A stretch of DNA of 64,000 nt from contig JAZARR010000146.1 in the NCBI GenBank assembly GCA_037389465.1, positions 4,000,001-4,064,000 of the forward strand, in the 5' to 3' direction. Below, in pieces: positions 1-13,777 of this stretch (its first letter is position 1; every line of letters starts with the position of its first letter). Source of the stretch: Baylisascaris procyonis (taxonomy: Eukaryota > Nematoda > Chromadorea > Rhabditida > Ascarididae). The position numbers were made by a program, and so were the translations under genes. A model generated the notes under the pieces. That model was not told where the DNA came from. It ran no database searches and was given only the letters and a program-made list of their open reading frames with translations.

Positions 1-407
1 TATTCTATCAGACAAAATCGTGAACGTAACACTGAGCATATTTCTTTGCAAATGTAAGAGCCAGATGTACGAAAATAATATGCACTGAGAGCAAATTTTA
101 TTGCATCCATATTCCAGTTTTTTGCAAAGAGATTAACGTCAATTTGATAGAGTAGCTGCGAATGCCAGATTGCAAAAGTACTGTAGAAATTCGATGCTTT
201 GATATAACTCACAGTAGTCGTTCCTTCAGACACTTTCTCCTTGATAAAATACTCTTATTTAGGCCCGGTTTTTATGAATCACTTCTTTAGGATTTCCTTT
301 TTTAAATTTTGATTGCAAGGGAAATTTCCTACATGCGAGATAGCAATATAATTAGTGGTTCATGTTAGTTAATTCACACAGTACCATGAACCACTAATTC
401 CCGCTGC

Positions 408-410
<3 letters not shown>

Positions 411-475
<65 letters not shown>
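411..475. repeat. (TA)n microsatellite
   Basis: About 65 bp of uninterrupted TA dinucleotide in non-genic DNA. Confidence 0.98.
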
Positions 476-478
<3 letters not shown>

Positions 479-1098
479 TTGATGGGTACTTTTAAACATG
501 AGCAGTCTAAACGATTCGTTTGAGTCAATCGTATTGAGCCGTTTTGTTGTTCAAATTAAGCAGGAATGAACGAAGTAAAATGTCGATGAATTTCATATGC
601 TGTTGAGGCAAGAAGCGACTTTCACATAATTCAAGGCAAAAGACATGAAGATGGCCAGTTGCATATAAAAGTAAATCTGCTAGCTGAACGAATGAAAATA
701 TTGATAACAGAGGGAGGGAAAGAGAGACCAAGAGGGAGGGAGAAAAGTGTTAAATGAGCGTATTGGTAGATTACCTGAATGAATGGAGCGCTTAGTGTGA
801 ATTACGAAGACGACAAATTGTGAAAGAGGCGCAATGAAGTGATGGTATCAAGTGGGTGTGAGAATTGATGCCCTATTGCGTCCGTTGCAATTAATGAACT
901 GTGTCCCTCCAAATTACGTGGGGCCGTTGCCATGGCACGCTAATGATCTTCGTCATACAACTCAACTTATGAGATTGTAATAGGCTTATGCTCAGTTAGC
1001 AAACCTTTTCGGCGCACTCTCTTTAACAAATTGATTGGAATGTTTGCTGCGCTTCAGCCTCACAGCGCACAAATCATCTCAGCAACAAGGTGTTGCAC

Positions 1099-1208
1099 AC
1101 TGACATACACACACACATTCATACACACGCACATACATAAGCATACACACAGACATACACACATACACTTACACGCATGCACACATACACACAGACTCAT
1201 ACACACTT
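1099..1208. repeat. Imperfect (CA)n microsatellite
   Basis: A CACACA/CATACA-rich stretch of about 110 bp with ATACACAC variants. The open frame across it is a low-complexity Thr/His frame, not a gene. Confidence 0.9.
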
Positions 1209-4200
1209 ACAGTATTATAAGCGAATTGAACGACGAATCGTGCACTCACCTATCATTGAGAGTAAACTTCGACCCCACTTTTGCAAATCGCGACAATGGT
1301 TTTTCCTTTCGCTGAAGCAACGTGGACCGCAGTAGCTCATCGTATAGCGAATGAATACTTGACAGGAAAATAAATAGTGATTTTAGGTGCAAATCACCTG
1401 AACGGCTCGCTTTGATTTGAGCATTGCACGATTAGAAGCTAGCCGAATTGGACCACAGTTTGGTCAGAGTGTGTCGGAGGCTGTCGTAGGGCGCTGGTCC
1501 GGACAGGTGCATTAAGGGATTAGCGAAAGCTAAGCAAGCTGCCGAAGCGCGCTCATGGCAGAGGGAGGAGTCCTATCACATGGGCGGGCCAGCCGCACCT
1601 TTGTCAAACTAAGTGATAACTTCATCTGCTATAGAGTCGCTTTTTGTAAACTGCAATCGATAGGCCCTCGCTAGCAAATATGCAATCGTTTCCGAAACGA
1701 ACTCTTCTTATGTGGATACGTTCTATGTACGGCGTCGAGTTGTGGAATACTATCGTCGAATGGTAAAGCTAATGGACGCTAGCGGCACTTCTGATTCATC
1801 GAGACGAATGGATAAGGGAGAATCTGTTTGGCAAAAAAAAAAAACACAAACAAAATCCACCCAGAGAAGAGGAGAGCAGTGACCGTTTCAGGAGGCGGTG
1901 GTTTTGAAGTGAGCGCAGCGTTGCTGGACGGATAGGCTAACAAGTATGAGATGGATGCTAAATACGCTTACGCGGGCCTCGACTGCCACTCAACAAAGAC
2001 CCGCCCTCAATTCTCAGACTCTTTTAATGAGAGGTGTTATTACGAATACAACAAGTTGCCAATTGCAATTCTCAGCGCCAAGTGAATCTCACCAAAATGT
2101 TTCAATGAGCGCATTTGCTAGACGTTTTTTTTGGTGAAGTACTACTTGAGCATATGGGGGATCATCATGTTGGGGGGTCATTTTTGTTCCAGTAATCTGT
2201 TCTAGTTATCCTTGCCACGTCATTGGAATATTAATTCTCAAATATCAAACATGGTAACAATTTATTTCATATGTTCTCAATAATCTGGATTAATCACTTC
2301 GAATACTCAATATCTCGCTTTGCTTTCAAGTTTACTATGCATGCTTCGATGTGCATTTATGTTTCTTTCGCACACTTCATCGCTTATGATTTTCATGTTA
2401 GAATTTTTTCGTTTTTCTACAGTCTTCTCCTCTTCTCTTCCCCTTCCATCTCCCCCTTTCATCCCCCTCCACCTCCACTAGGTGTGCCGGTATATTGCGC
2501 AAGTATCTGCATTAATTGCATCTTGTCTATGCGTATTGCCTATATGGGAGCAGCCATCTATTCAATAAAAATTTCGTTTCTTCTGTGATCAGCTACACCA
2601 TCACAGAACATCATTCCTTAGAGTCATTTCAAGGTGGCTATGTCAAGAAATTATCGTTAACGAAAAGCCAAAAAAGCTAAATGACTTATGTCATTGCATA
2701 ATTCTTTTAGATTTTCTTCGAGGTTCGCATTTAGATGCCCTAGAACTGATGGTTTTTTCATATTCCATTCGACTAAAGACTATATTCATCGAAAACTCAT
2801 TAAGGAAAATATGAAAGCGAAATACTGAATCTTTCAGATATGAACTAAAATGCTTCAACAGTTTGAGGATGGTGCACCATCGCTGAATCACGTTGAAGAA
2901 ATGCGTAAAGATCATGCACTAAGATTGACAAATGGCAGAAAGACTTGAAAGAGTTGGCACTATATATGTTTCATACAGTTTAACCTACTGGACAAATATG
3001 TTGTGTAAATATTCGAGGAGCAACATGGATGTGGCCGCTGCTCTTTTTCCTATGTGAACGACTATCTTTTTTGCCAAAAATGAGTTTATTTTCGAAGAGC
3101 TTGTTTAAACGTAGAACAAAATTTAACTCGAAAATTTAAAGAATTCATTTGCATGTCAATAATTTATGTTTATCGAATCAGTCGGAAGCAAAATAGAATT
3201 AAATCTTTTCACAATTGGCAAGGATTGGTTTAGTCTCTTCTCCATAAATTTTATCCCATTCGAGATCGTGGTGACTGAAAACAAGATGAAAAGCAACTAG
3301 TAAATAATCAAGTTATATATCACACGAAATATTACTATACATAGCTCCCCAATATATCATTATCTGGAAATAAAATTTCGACTGCTTGTGATATACGGGA
3401 ATGTGTTCACCTGTTTGGCCAGTAGTTCCAACTTGCGAATGACAAAAGGTCTCGTAGAAAGGTTTAATAGGTGCAACATGCATAAACTGGCCATTAACTC
3501 CTCCCCCATTCATCTTCGTTTCGAACCGTCATCTTTTTCATCTTTTGATGAATTCTTAGAGTGCTATAAAAATTGCATCCAAGTTTGATTTGGTAACCTC
3601 TCTGATTTGATTGGAAATAAGTCGCTTTCATCAGCATTTATGTAAGCTTAGTTATTGGTTTTGGATATTTGGGCAGCCGTTTCGATTGGTGGCTCTAAGT
3701 GCAGCAACAGATATCGTAGTAGTCCTCATTGCACGCTTTTCCACCCATTCGAAATTGCACACTGCCAACCTATTGGTCTTATTTTCTCGTTCTTTCAGAC
3801 GTTAGCCGTTTTGATCTCTAGTGTTATCAAAACCCAATAACGGTTTTAAAACAAATTCCTGGAAAATCTTATAAAATGCGCTTTAGTTCATGAAAATATT
3901 CCACATCATTTTTTTTTTTGCTTATCTTTTACCTGCATAAATATTTGTCGCAGAATACCAATTTGCACAAATCAAAGGTGGAAAATATCTACGCCCGTTA
4001 AAATGAAAAATTCCATGAGGCACAGATGATGAAAGGATGTGTAATATCATTGTGCTGCCTAAAGGTGAATTCTGTACGAGCAAAAACGAAAAGAAAACCG
4101 ATTTTTTCCGTTCAGAGACAAATAACGAAAGTCTGGCGCCTTTCCTCATCAACAACTTAGTTTTGCACCTAGTCAGTAATCCGTTGATTGATCGTATAAG

Positions 4201-7200
4201 CCTCTTCCGAATGGATTGAAAGTCGAGAACAAATTACATGAATTCATGATATTTTACACACGATATACTTAAGACCACTAGTGAATATGGTGCAAAGTTC
4301 ATCATTTGTTGACCGGCGCTCAAGCGTTGAACTCTTTAATGATATTCGATCTTGAGGCCTGGCCCGATATCGTGAATCCAAGTTTTTTTGACTTTTTATA
4401 TACCACTTGAATTATTGCGCCATCTCTAGGTTTCCAGCCGTCGCTGCTCTTGTTGGGGTTCGACGTTCTGCTTAAGAGAACTGGAAAGTGTAGTTTTGGA
4501 CACTCGACTGAAATATTACCGTATAAAGATGAATATACACAGCAGCTGAAGGTATATGCAATGAAAAAAAAAAAGAAAACGGAGAAACAATGAATTGATA
4601 TGGTATGAAGAATGGAGTCAGGTGGAGTGGGAAACATCGTCATTGCAAGAAGCGTTTGCAACGATTGGCAACGTTGTTATTGCTGCCTGATGTTCTTTCG
4701 TGTTAACGCTTATTTAAAGAAATCTTCTAACAATTCGCCTTCATCGCCAATGAAAGTACTGACCTAGAAAACTCTAGTCACTATTGGGAAAAAAAAAGCT
4801 TGTATTTTATCACAAAATATTTCGCGTTTGAATAGGAAACTAACCAGCATTGAACTAAATCTTTCCCTTTATTAGCTCCATCACAGAAAGATCACATTAT
4901 AGGCCTTTACAATTTACTGATTGCATCTATGAGTTTTTTCTTTTTTTTTGAAAAGGAAATACGTTGAATTTCCCATGCGAAAGATTTGCATCATGCTCTA
5001 TTAGTTCACCAAGTTCAGTAGCACCATGTTTAGCGTAATAACTTACGTACTGAAAATTGTTACGCTGAATTTGGTGTTACTTATTGAAGGTGGATAGGGA
5101 TTTTTTTTTTGGTAGAATGCAATAGAAAGCTATCTTGAAAGAAAATTGTTTCTTAATTCACGCCACTTCAAGTCTTTTAAAAGTGTTCATTGCTCAAATT
5201 AGGTTCCATATAACTTATAAACCCAGCTATAAAACTTAAAATAGCATAGAATTTTGTTTCATTTCATTCAAGTTGAAATTCGTTCAATGCCTCTTAACAG
5301 ATAATGACCATCAATTCGCTTATGGGACCTTTCGAATAGGCAATTATTACTATTTGAGTGGTCAAACATGTCGGACGTGTTCGGAACTTCGATTTGACAT
5401 ACCCAAACGGCTAAGACTTTTACAAATTTCTTTTTTAATGTATAATTCTTGACACATGCCAAGTTTGCTAATCGACACCAAAAATATGAAATTTGGGATA
5501 TCTTTTTTGTGGTGACAAATTTAATCGCAAAAATCGAAGTTTTTCACTTAATGAGCAAAATAATGCTCCACTTGAATTTTTTTTTTTCAGTTTCAGAAAT
5601 GCATCAAAGATTTTCAAGAACGTTGCTCGTTGTTTACTAGAGATTTTAACCTGCATAATCCTATGTCTTCTTTGTTTACTGTTTTCCGCTGATTCGGCTC
5701 TCTTTCGTCAGCTTTATAAAAAAGGTGTGTGTTTGTGCCTGCGTCTGTGTCTGTGGTATTGTAGAGCTAGTGCCTTTAGTGTGCATCGAGTAGTGCTCTA
5801 GTTAATACGAAAATTATTTAGTCTCTGTTCTCACTAATAAAGTTAAGAAAATTGAAATCGGAATGCTCGTTCAACTTTTTAGCCAAAAAGCATCATAAAG
5901 GTAGTATGTTCAATGTTTTGAAGTGAACTGTTTTGCATGTGATGGAAATATGAGGTTTAGAGCGTATCGTAAGGTAATGCGACATCCTTTCGCGACGCCA
6001 AAATCATCGACATCAAGGTGCGGCGTCTTTTTCGTCCACAGTCGCCGTTTGTATTATTACAGATCGTAAATTCCGATTAAGCGATAGGTCGCCATAACTT
6101 TGCAGAAAGAATTTTATCGTTCTCGCAGCGAACTATTAAAATTCACTTTATTGAATCTAAATTGCAATATTTGGCACATGCTAAAGCACTGCTTAGCACA
6201 GCTAAGTGTGAAAAGTAAGAATCATCATTCAAGCATTCAACAGATCGATTCCCATAGATCAGTTCCAATATCAGAAGGCTCAGTCTACATTATTAGAACT
6301 TGATTTATTCACTTACTTGCATATTGTTTCCGATAATATGAGTAACTAGAGTGATGTAATTGGGAGCATCTGCTGAGTAGGACATTTTTGATAAAGTGAT
6401 AAATTTGATTGAATTTGATTGCATTAGGTGTACAAAAATGTTTTTAATTGCTTTCTGATAACGAAGAAATAGGTAGATCGTACTCTTGAGGCGCAAAGAT
6501 GAGAGCAATAAATATTTGGTTCATTGGTCGCTTTAACTTTTCATATGTGGAGGACAAGCAACAAGCATAGTAATCGCTTTTGCAGCCACATTTCAAAGTG
6601 TTTAGCTATAGCTTATGGCTTCCTCACGACAATCGATCTTAAAATTCCATTTTCTTCATTGTAACAGGAAGCGATCGTGAAAGGTATCATGTTCCTCATT
6701 TGTATTTTCTCCTCACTTTTCAAGCTCCTAAAGAAAACAGGCCTTTGAGTGACACATGTGCCTTTGCGTAAAGCCTTTAAAAGCGAATATTACGTTAGGC
6801 GTTACGGATTCTCCTTTGAAAGATCTCGTGAAAATTTTGGCAGCACTGGAAATTTGCACTTGGAAAAGAAAATTCTACAAGGCACATATATGCACACGAT
6901 GAGACGGTTGGTTTCTACTCAACAATGCAAATGAAAGGTGTGAATGTACAGTGTGAAAACTGAACCGATCGAACAGGCGTTTGTCTGAAATCAGTGTTTG
7001 GCGTCGCTATTTTCATAGAGAAGGAAGGTTGAAATACGTCGTAACATTGCAGCAATGGAGAATGATGCCTAATAGCCTGCACCGCGAGTAAATTCAGCAG
7101 CGTTTGCGATGAATGGGGGGTGAGGAGTGGTCGGTATAAAACAGATGGAAGTATGATACAGGGGAAACAGGCGGAGGACAGGGAATGTGAAGGATACAGT

Positions 7201-7853
7201 GTCGTGGCTAGGAATCCTCGACTTGAAGGTATTATCATTCAAGAAAGTGTCGCATAAGGTGCACACACATTCACAACGGAAATTTTCCTCACTCGTCAAA
7301 ATGAGGACGAACAATCAAATGTGTCCAGTAGCGATACGCGAACATCGAATGAATTGAGATTTCGCGGTAGCCGGACGCCTTTTTCAACCAGCTTTTATCA
7401 AATCCCTCGAGAGGATTTCTAGCATATAGTGTGTATTTTCACAGTATTTTCACCTTAATTTCAAAACTGATAATTAAAATAAGTGTAGGCATTACAATTT
7501 TTTTCAGGGAAAAATTACAAGTGACGTCACTGCGTGGTCAACGTGTTAGTATTCCTGGCGATGAAATGAAGTGAACGTACCACAGTGCAAAGTTTGCGAA
7601 AGTTTTCATTGACAGCTATGTAATTCTAGGTAGTGAAAAAGAGTGAGTTCTATCGGTTGCACTCTTAAAACTTCAAAGTAGCAGTTGCTAGCAATAACTC
7701 TAGTTCCTCATGCTTTCTAAGCGCTTGGATGTCTCACACATATGTGCTCCACTGAATTTGATAGTGGAGTTGTTTCAAACGAAACAAATATTTCTGCGTG
7801 AGCAGTCAATTAGCGTTCGTGAATGAAGCGGAAAGACATCATGTTAATTTCAG

Positions 7854-7964
7854 CGACGACAAGATGCCGAAATGTGCTGTCATAAATGGGAAGACGATAC
7901 AGGCTGAGCGCGTCGTGAATTGCTGCAGACACGGCGGCAACGCTCACTCTAAGGCGCCGCCAAG
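7854..7964 (+). CDS. Candidate first coding exon (small, Cys/His-containing)
   Basis: AATTTCAG at 7846-7853 is a good 3' splice site. Ten bases later an ATG (7864) opens 33 codons and two further bases up to a CAAG|GTGTCG donor. The peptide starts MPKCAVINGKTIQAERVVNC and ends in a basic, proline-containing stretch. The segment is clearly richer in G+C than the surrounding DNA. It leaves phase 2, which is compatible with the acceptor at 19247 of the TALE gene, but that would need an 11-kb intron. The product is not recognised; this is a splice-signal and composition call only. Confidence 0.25.
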
Positions 7965-9964
7965 GTGTCGCGGCCGCACTCAACTCTTGTCAACTCCACT
8001 ATTCCTAATACAATCGCTTACTACTCTCGCCTCTCATATTCTCCTCCATAAGCTTTTCTCGAATTGAACAGCTCCAGATCGTCAGGTTCCAGTTGAGGCC
8101 AGATGTACTCACCGTTATAAATGATGCCTTCTATAATGATCCCTAGTGCCTTGATGTGAAGCTAAGATGCTTCTTTTGTCCCATGTTTTTATCCTACCTT
8201 TTTAATCTAATCCACATTTACTACGCATTTTCAGAAGAAAATAATACAGTATGCTACATTACACTTATATGTTCGGTTTGAGGTTTTTCTTCACCACATA
8301 AGAGGCCAGACCGTAGAACTTAAGTAGCGCTTCGACGAAACCGTTGTGTGGCATCTTTGATGTGGTTTCTAAGTAGAATTTCTTAGCAAGTAGAGGAATG
8401 ACGTTTTAAATTAGCCAGATCTTGCAAAGGATGCAAGCAAAAGAAAACAAAGGAGAGATTTATGCACTACATGGGAGCCCGAGGGAATGAGCCTAGTCAC
8501 GCTTGAAATACCTGAAGAGAAATTTTTTGAAAATACAGGTGAATGCACAAAATGCTGTTTGATATACTACAAAAATATCACAATCTTCCGAACTTGAACG
8601 TGTGAATATGCCACATCCAATTGACGAAAATTCTCAACTCCCATGCATTTGCGTGAGTGAAGGAGAGGAAACGAGAGAGAGAAAGGGGAAGAGAGAGCAC
8701 ATAAATGCAAGAGATCAAAATGCTGAGAAATTGTTCGCTAGCCATTTGGCTACGGTCCATCTTTTCAGAATTTCCCACTTTGTGGTACTTCGCTCGTTCT
8801 GCGTTCATCTTTAAGAATCCATCTATCATGAGCACATGTTTTTGATCTCTGCGCGAAGATACTTTTAAATAGATTTTTTTTTCTAAGTAAAAGGCTCTCT
8901 AAAAAATTTGGCATGCCGTTTCTTTGTTCATTTGTTCCAAATGCTTAATGAGCAATTAGATATCTCAAAGTTTATTTCTTCGAGCAAATAAAATAAATTC
9001 AGAATCATAACTATAATATATAAATGAATCATTCAATTATATCCCCGTAGTACTACTTTTTGCCTTTGTTATTTATCTCTACTAATGATTAGCTTAACGC
9101 GCTTTTTTTTTTGATGAGCATACGTTTGCCTCCATTAGGGATCGTAAAAAATTTAAATTGTCGGAGTTATTTCTCCTTTGGGCGTTTATTTCATTGCTTA
9201 TTAGGCCAATTCATCAGTTTTATGCAGAGAAATTCTTAGGCGCATTTAAGTTGAGAGTGGCCACCTTTCCGTTCCTAGATCAGCGATTTCTCTGCAATTT
9301 TTTCATAGCAGAATGAAACGGTAATTCATTTGGTTACATGCGGTTAGCGTCGTTTTCAAGGCTGAATGATGAAATGCCTCAAGACGTTTGTTGGCATTGC
9401 TTATTGCCAATTTCATATATCATATATATGTATACAATGTCTCGTATATGATGCAAGCGCATTGCGTATCTTCTCTTGTATTCGCATATCTCAATCCCAA
9501 TGCGCAGGGATTAATATCCATGTTATTGATAATAATAGACTAGACACCCTATTATGAGTGTTGTCCAATTTTCTGTTCTGTTTACTTTTCATTCTCCGTA
9601 TTGAAGAACATTAAAAAATAATTTTTTTTTTTTAATTTTTGAGATGATGGTATGAGTTTTTCTCAAAACTGAACTACTTTTTATGCACTCAGTCATTCGA
9701 TACGATTAAAATTAGCTAAACAAATGAGATAGTCTTATTTCAAACTATTGCGATAAGTCAGTAAATGACTCAATGCACATGAGTGCAACTTTATGGTTCA
9801 TTTTCGCACCATTTCCGTTTCTTTCTTCTCTCTTTTTCATTGAATTGCACTGCAAACGAGCAATGCTTTCTATAGTTTCCATTTGCAAGCTTATCTCTTC
9901 TAAGCGATTGTATTTTTACTTAAGACTTCTATAAATTATTTGCAAAGAACACATATTAGTAAAT

Positions 9965-10008
9965 GTGGATTTACAATTGCGCATCGTACATTGTAAATCC
10001 ACGATGCG
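9965..10008. repeat. 13-bp perfect hairpin with pseudoknot-capable loop
   Basis: GTGGATTTACAAT (9965-9977) and ATTGTAAATCCAC (9990-10002) are perfect inverted copies around a 12-nt loop. The loop contains CGCATCGT, whose complement ACGATGCG lies at 10001-10008 immediately after (and overlapping) the right arm. A second pairing could therefore form across the stem. Confidence 0.6.
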
Positions 10009-11172
10009 TAGCTACTATATGCATGTTGTCCAATACAGGGCTCACCGTTCTTGCAGACCTCGATTTCCATCCAGAAGTCATAAGTCCGACATCGCCATGA
10101 AGTTTAGCATAACCTGATGCACTTCAGATAATGTGAGACCTGAACCACGTCAGCAGGATCTGCACTTTGATTCCAAATATGGGTCTCTTTCTTGGGCATT
10201 AGGCCCTCTTGTGCTAATAGCAAGGTTCATCCTTCTCCGCCCACCCCCTTTCTCCCCTCAAAAATTTCTTGTCTCCACTAAATTTCATAGAGGTGCGTTA
10301 AGAAGCGTTGAGCATCAAATATGCCATTTAAGAAAAAATCGAAAATTTTGACCTTAAGGGTATCTTTGCTTGTCGTGCGGCAATCGTCCTTGTCTCAATC
10401 ATCCGCGATTCGTATGCGCATATATAGTCGATTCCACAGGCGATCTTCGTAATGTTTTGCACGAAACCTTGAGCTGGCTTCTTTCCAGAAACGATTTTTT
10501 CGTATATTCCAAGAAGTGAATACATTACAAATAGTGCAGTATGTCTATCTTTTTTTGCATATTTCTCTTCATTCACTCAATTTTTACCAGTTGAAGATTT
10601 TTCAGTTTTCATTTATGTTTTATGTTCAGGTTATGTGAATATGAACGATTATTAATCTCTATTAATGGATAAATTAGTGTGTTTATTTGTGGAAACAATG
10701 CTTTAAGATAGAGTAAGTGTAAGTGCAATTTTTGTGGTTGTTAATAAATCTGAAGATTTTGCCGACTTTTTTGCATTTGTCGTTTTCAATTCTTCTCTTT
10801 TGAAGTTATTATATCAACAAAAATATTGCCATTTCAACTTCAAATTGAAATATAGCCTGTTTTCTTTGTGAAGAAAGAGCTGCATAAAATTTGATCCTTT
10901 ACTGTACTTTTTTTTTCATAAATTGACGCACTTAGAATAATCATTCTCTTTTTTGTGAAAATCGATTGTTGCTTTTCTACTACATGTTGATCGTTTTAAC
11001 CATCAGAAGATCAAATGGTGTTAAATTTTGCTTAGAATTCATTCTTTCTCTTACCGTATCACATAATTTTCGTGACACATAGACCGTATTGCGCTAGTGG
11101 CACAATTTAATTCGCTTAAATAGGATGATTATCAATTTCAACTCTACCGACTTCGCCTCTAGCACCGAATAA

Positions 11173-11278
<106 letters not shown>

Positions 11279-11735
11279 ATATTCATCAAGTGGAAGGTCA
11301 TTCTTCAATTTAAGACCACTTTTTTTGTGACTGAAAAGAATCCTCTACGAAATTTGGGAAATACTTATGTGCGCGTGTCTGCACGAGAATTTGAATTTTT
11401 TGAACAGAAGAAGTAAGACAAAGAAGTTTATAGCCTATCCAAACTACACGTAAGCCATACGATAGCCTCGTTCAAAATTTGTTGTGATAGGTAAAACCCT
11501 TAGAAAAACGTCGGAAACTGGTGAAAATTTCAGAAATTTCGAAAATATCCATGAAGAACTAAAATTTTCACCGCTCTCGATCTTTGAGCCTTTTTTTTCC
11601 GGGCAAAATCAAACTTCATCGTTTGCGGCCCACTCAGAAAAGCAATTTATAGCAGTTTCACAGCCCATATTTCAGTTCCACTATGTGAAAAGTGATCTCT
11701 GACAGCAAGGTAAGTGTTCAGGTGCTATGAGGGGT

Positions 11736-12130
11736 GTTCAATAAATTGTGGATCAACGGCTTTCGTGCAGAGCAGAGAAGTGGTGACCATTAGAGAGAGC
11801 AAAATCTCTACGAACGCCTTAAGGAACGTATAAAAGAGAAGCGTTTTTGCATATATGCAATTGGTATGCTTCTAGCTGTCTAGTGAGGTATCGTCTTGAC
11901 GAGGGTCGGTTCGGACCTTAGCTGTTCGCAGTCGAACCGCAAAGTGGATCGGGCGTGAGGAGTACCAGGTGCTGGTTGGTGCGAAGGTGACACTAGTCGT
12001 GCCAAGGCTCTGTAGGAGCGATCATGTTATCCCATCTGCTCTTACCATTGTTGGTTTTTAAGGCTTAATAAAAATCTTAACTTTTTGTCTTGTTGCCAGA
12101 TTACGCAGCATCTGGTCGAGGTTCGAAAGA
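11736..12130 (+). mobile_element. LTR-like module: TATA box, polyA signal and possible primer-binding site
   Basis: This block is less A+T-rich than its surroundings. In order it shows TGTTCAATAA (possible TG start), a TATA box GTATAAAAGAG near 11829, a polyA-type AATAAA at about 12066, a CA shortly before 12112, and TGGTCGAGGTTCGAA from 12112. The last is complementary to a CCA-ending tRNA-like tail. That order is what a retroelement LTR plus primer-binding site has. I see no second LTR, no target duplication and no gag or pol frame, so it would be a solo or truncated relic. The ends are guesses. Confidence 0.3.
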
Positions 12131-13574
12131 GAAGGGATATGCGGATTTTTTCGGGGGCAAATTAAGGACAGACGGCAAAGAAAATGAAGTCGATATCCTT
12201 ACACCGCAAATTTAGTAAAAAAAAAATTTAGCAGCGAACTCAAAAATAGTCCACCGCAAGTGTATGATTTGTACAAATATGTTGTACACCATTTCTGTAC
12301 CTACCACATTTTCGAGTGGAAGTAACAATATTTCCAATAAGTAACCTGTCTCCAATGTCCTCCCTTTTTGAAATCTTACGAAATATTGAACTTTGGTGGT
12401 TTATTCCAGGTAATGCCATTTACGTGCTGACAGAGATGTATGTGGATGTGTATGTTTTGCTTGACTGATACTTCCAGGTTGTGGCCCACAAAGCTACGGT
12501 AATCAAATTTGGTGGGCGTATTCTACGCTATAGGGCGAGCAACCAATTTGCAATTCAATTACGATTCTCTATGAGTTATTGATGTTTAAAGGCAGCATGA
12601 AATTCGCTAGCCAGTTTTGCCCTGCGAGCGATTGATTGCCGCAGAAAGATGGATTCCGTGATTGAGGATTTATAGAATGGATCGATTTCGTATGGAATGC
12701 CGTATTTGAAATGATTTTTTAATTCTTTTGAGATACTTAGGTAACTAGTTGGCCTATTACGATGAAATAAAAAAAACATTTATTTTATCAGCCTTTAGAG
12801 CATTCTTCTCAAGTTGTTTTGTCTTGAATCTGAGTGATCTGAATGTATTTCGCTAAATGTTCATAATTTAATTGAATATGTATTCAAGTTCACCAATAAC
12901 AAGAGTAGATCATAAACTAGACGAGTAACAACTCGCTCTATAAAGGAATTGATGCAATTGCAATGCGAGCGATAAACACGTAAAACAGCTAGCAACGTAG
13001 GGCAACGAATGCACCGTCACTTTGTTGGATAGCGATGTGGGCGACACAATTTGGCGACGATAAATTTTTATTAGTTAGAAGCGTAGCAACGAATGTGTCC
13101 GCTCCTGCTGATGCGATTTTGATCATCGTTACTATTTTTCATTCGCCAATTGGTAGCGCTTTCCTTTCTTTCTTCTGATATGATGTTTACACCTCTTCTC
13201 CAAGTTTTTCGGGCCATTGTTACTCAAAAATATCACCAATGCAAACATATTTATTTGTTCAGTAAGCAAAATACTGTCTAGTATCAGCAACATCGATCCG
13301 TGTAATTTTCGTCACTATGTGGCCGATCAGTGATGAATGAACTTTCGACGACTTTCTTTCATGAGAGAGAGAAAGGGAGAGAGAGTAAGAAGACAACTGA
13401 TCCGGCAAGTCCGGCAAAATCTTAGGATCCGACAAAATCTTGCTTTTGCGGAGCGAAATGCCTTTTATGCAAAATGCAGGAAGTCCGTGAGTCGAAACAT
13501 TGTACAAAGTTTCAGTCGTTGCGTGAAAATTACCCATAGCCGATCATTTATGACATTATAGAGATCTATTGCAG

Positions 13575-13777
13575 AAACGTCTGCCGCAATTCGGACACTT
13601 CAACAAGGTGCAAAGATGAAGAGGTCATCGGTGACTTCAGTGATTAGCGTGAACACGGGAAGCCGCGCAACGGTAATCGAGGAGAACGAGTTACGCAACG
13701 AGCGGATCAAGAAGGCGGCTCTATTGCATGAAGCTCTCTCGCAAGCAGGAGCTGTAAGAGCTCAAAAACGGAAACAG
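13575..13777 (+). CDS. Candidate coding exon, charged and helix-prone; possible 5' exon of the TALE gene
   Basis: A TTGCAG acceptor precedes position 13575. An ATG at 13616 opens 54 codons ending at a possible donor (CAG|GTTTAT, 13777), with an alternative stronger donor GCT|GTAAGA after 13753. The peptide runs from MKRSSVTSVISV through a charged, probably helical stretch (ENELRNERIKKAALLHEALS) and a basic end. Base composition is more coding-like than the flanks. Both donors leave phase 0, while the first recognised TALE exon near 19.25 kb accepts only phase 1 or 2. If this exon belongs to that gene, another exon must lie between. It may instead belong to an unrelated transcript, or be chance. 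Confidence 0.3.

Larger units (their letters stand above)
1..7853. other. Non-genic stretch with a GC-richer block near 1.44-1.62 kb
   Basis: I find no exon with convincing coding content. Besides (TA)n and (CA)n repeats, about 1440-1620 is clearly richer in G+C and contains GGGCGGGCC, which could be a promoter or a fast-evolving exon. A full cAMP-response-type palindrome TGACGTCA lies at 7522-7529. Confidence 0.5.

Noticed and set aside
4320..4661. 113-codon minus-strand frame with a lysine/serine-rich end
   Set aside because: The N-terminal half is low-complexity Phe/Ser from T-runs; no domain or exon structure supports it.
10328..10576. 82-codon minus-strand frame
   Set aside because: Some coding-like residues, but no clear splice partners or recognised family.
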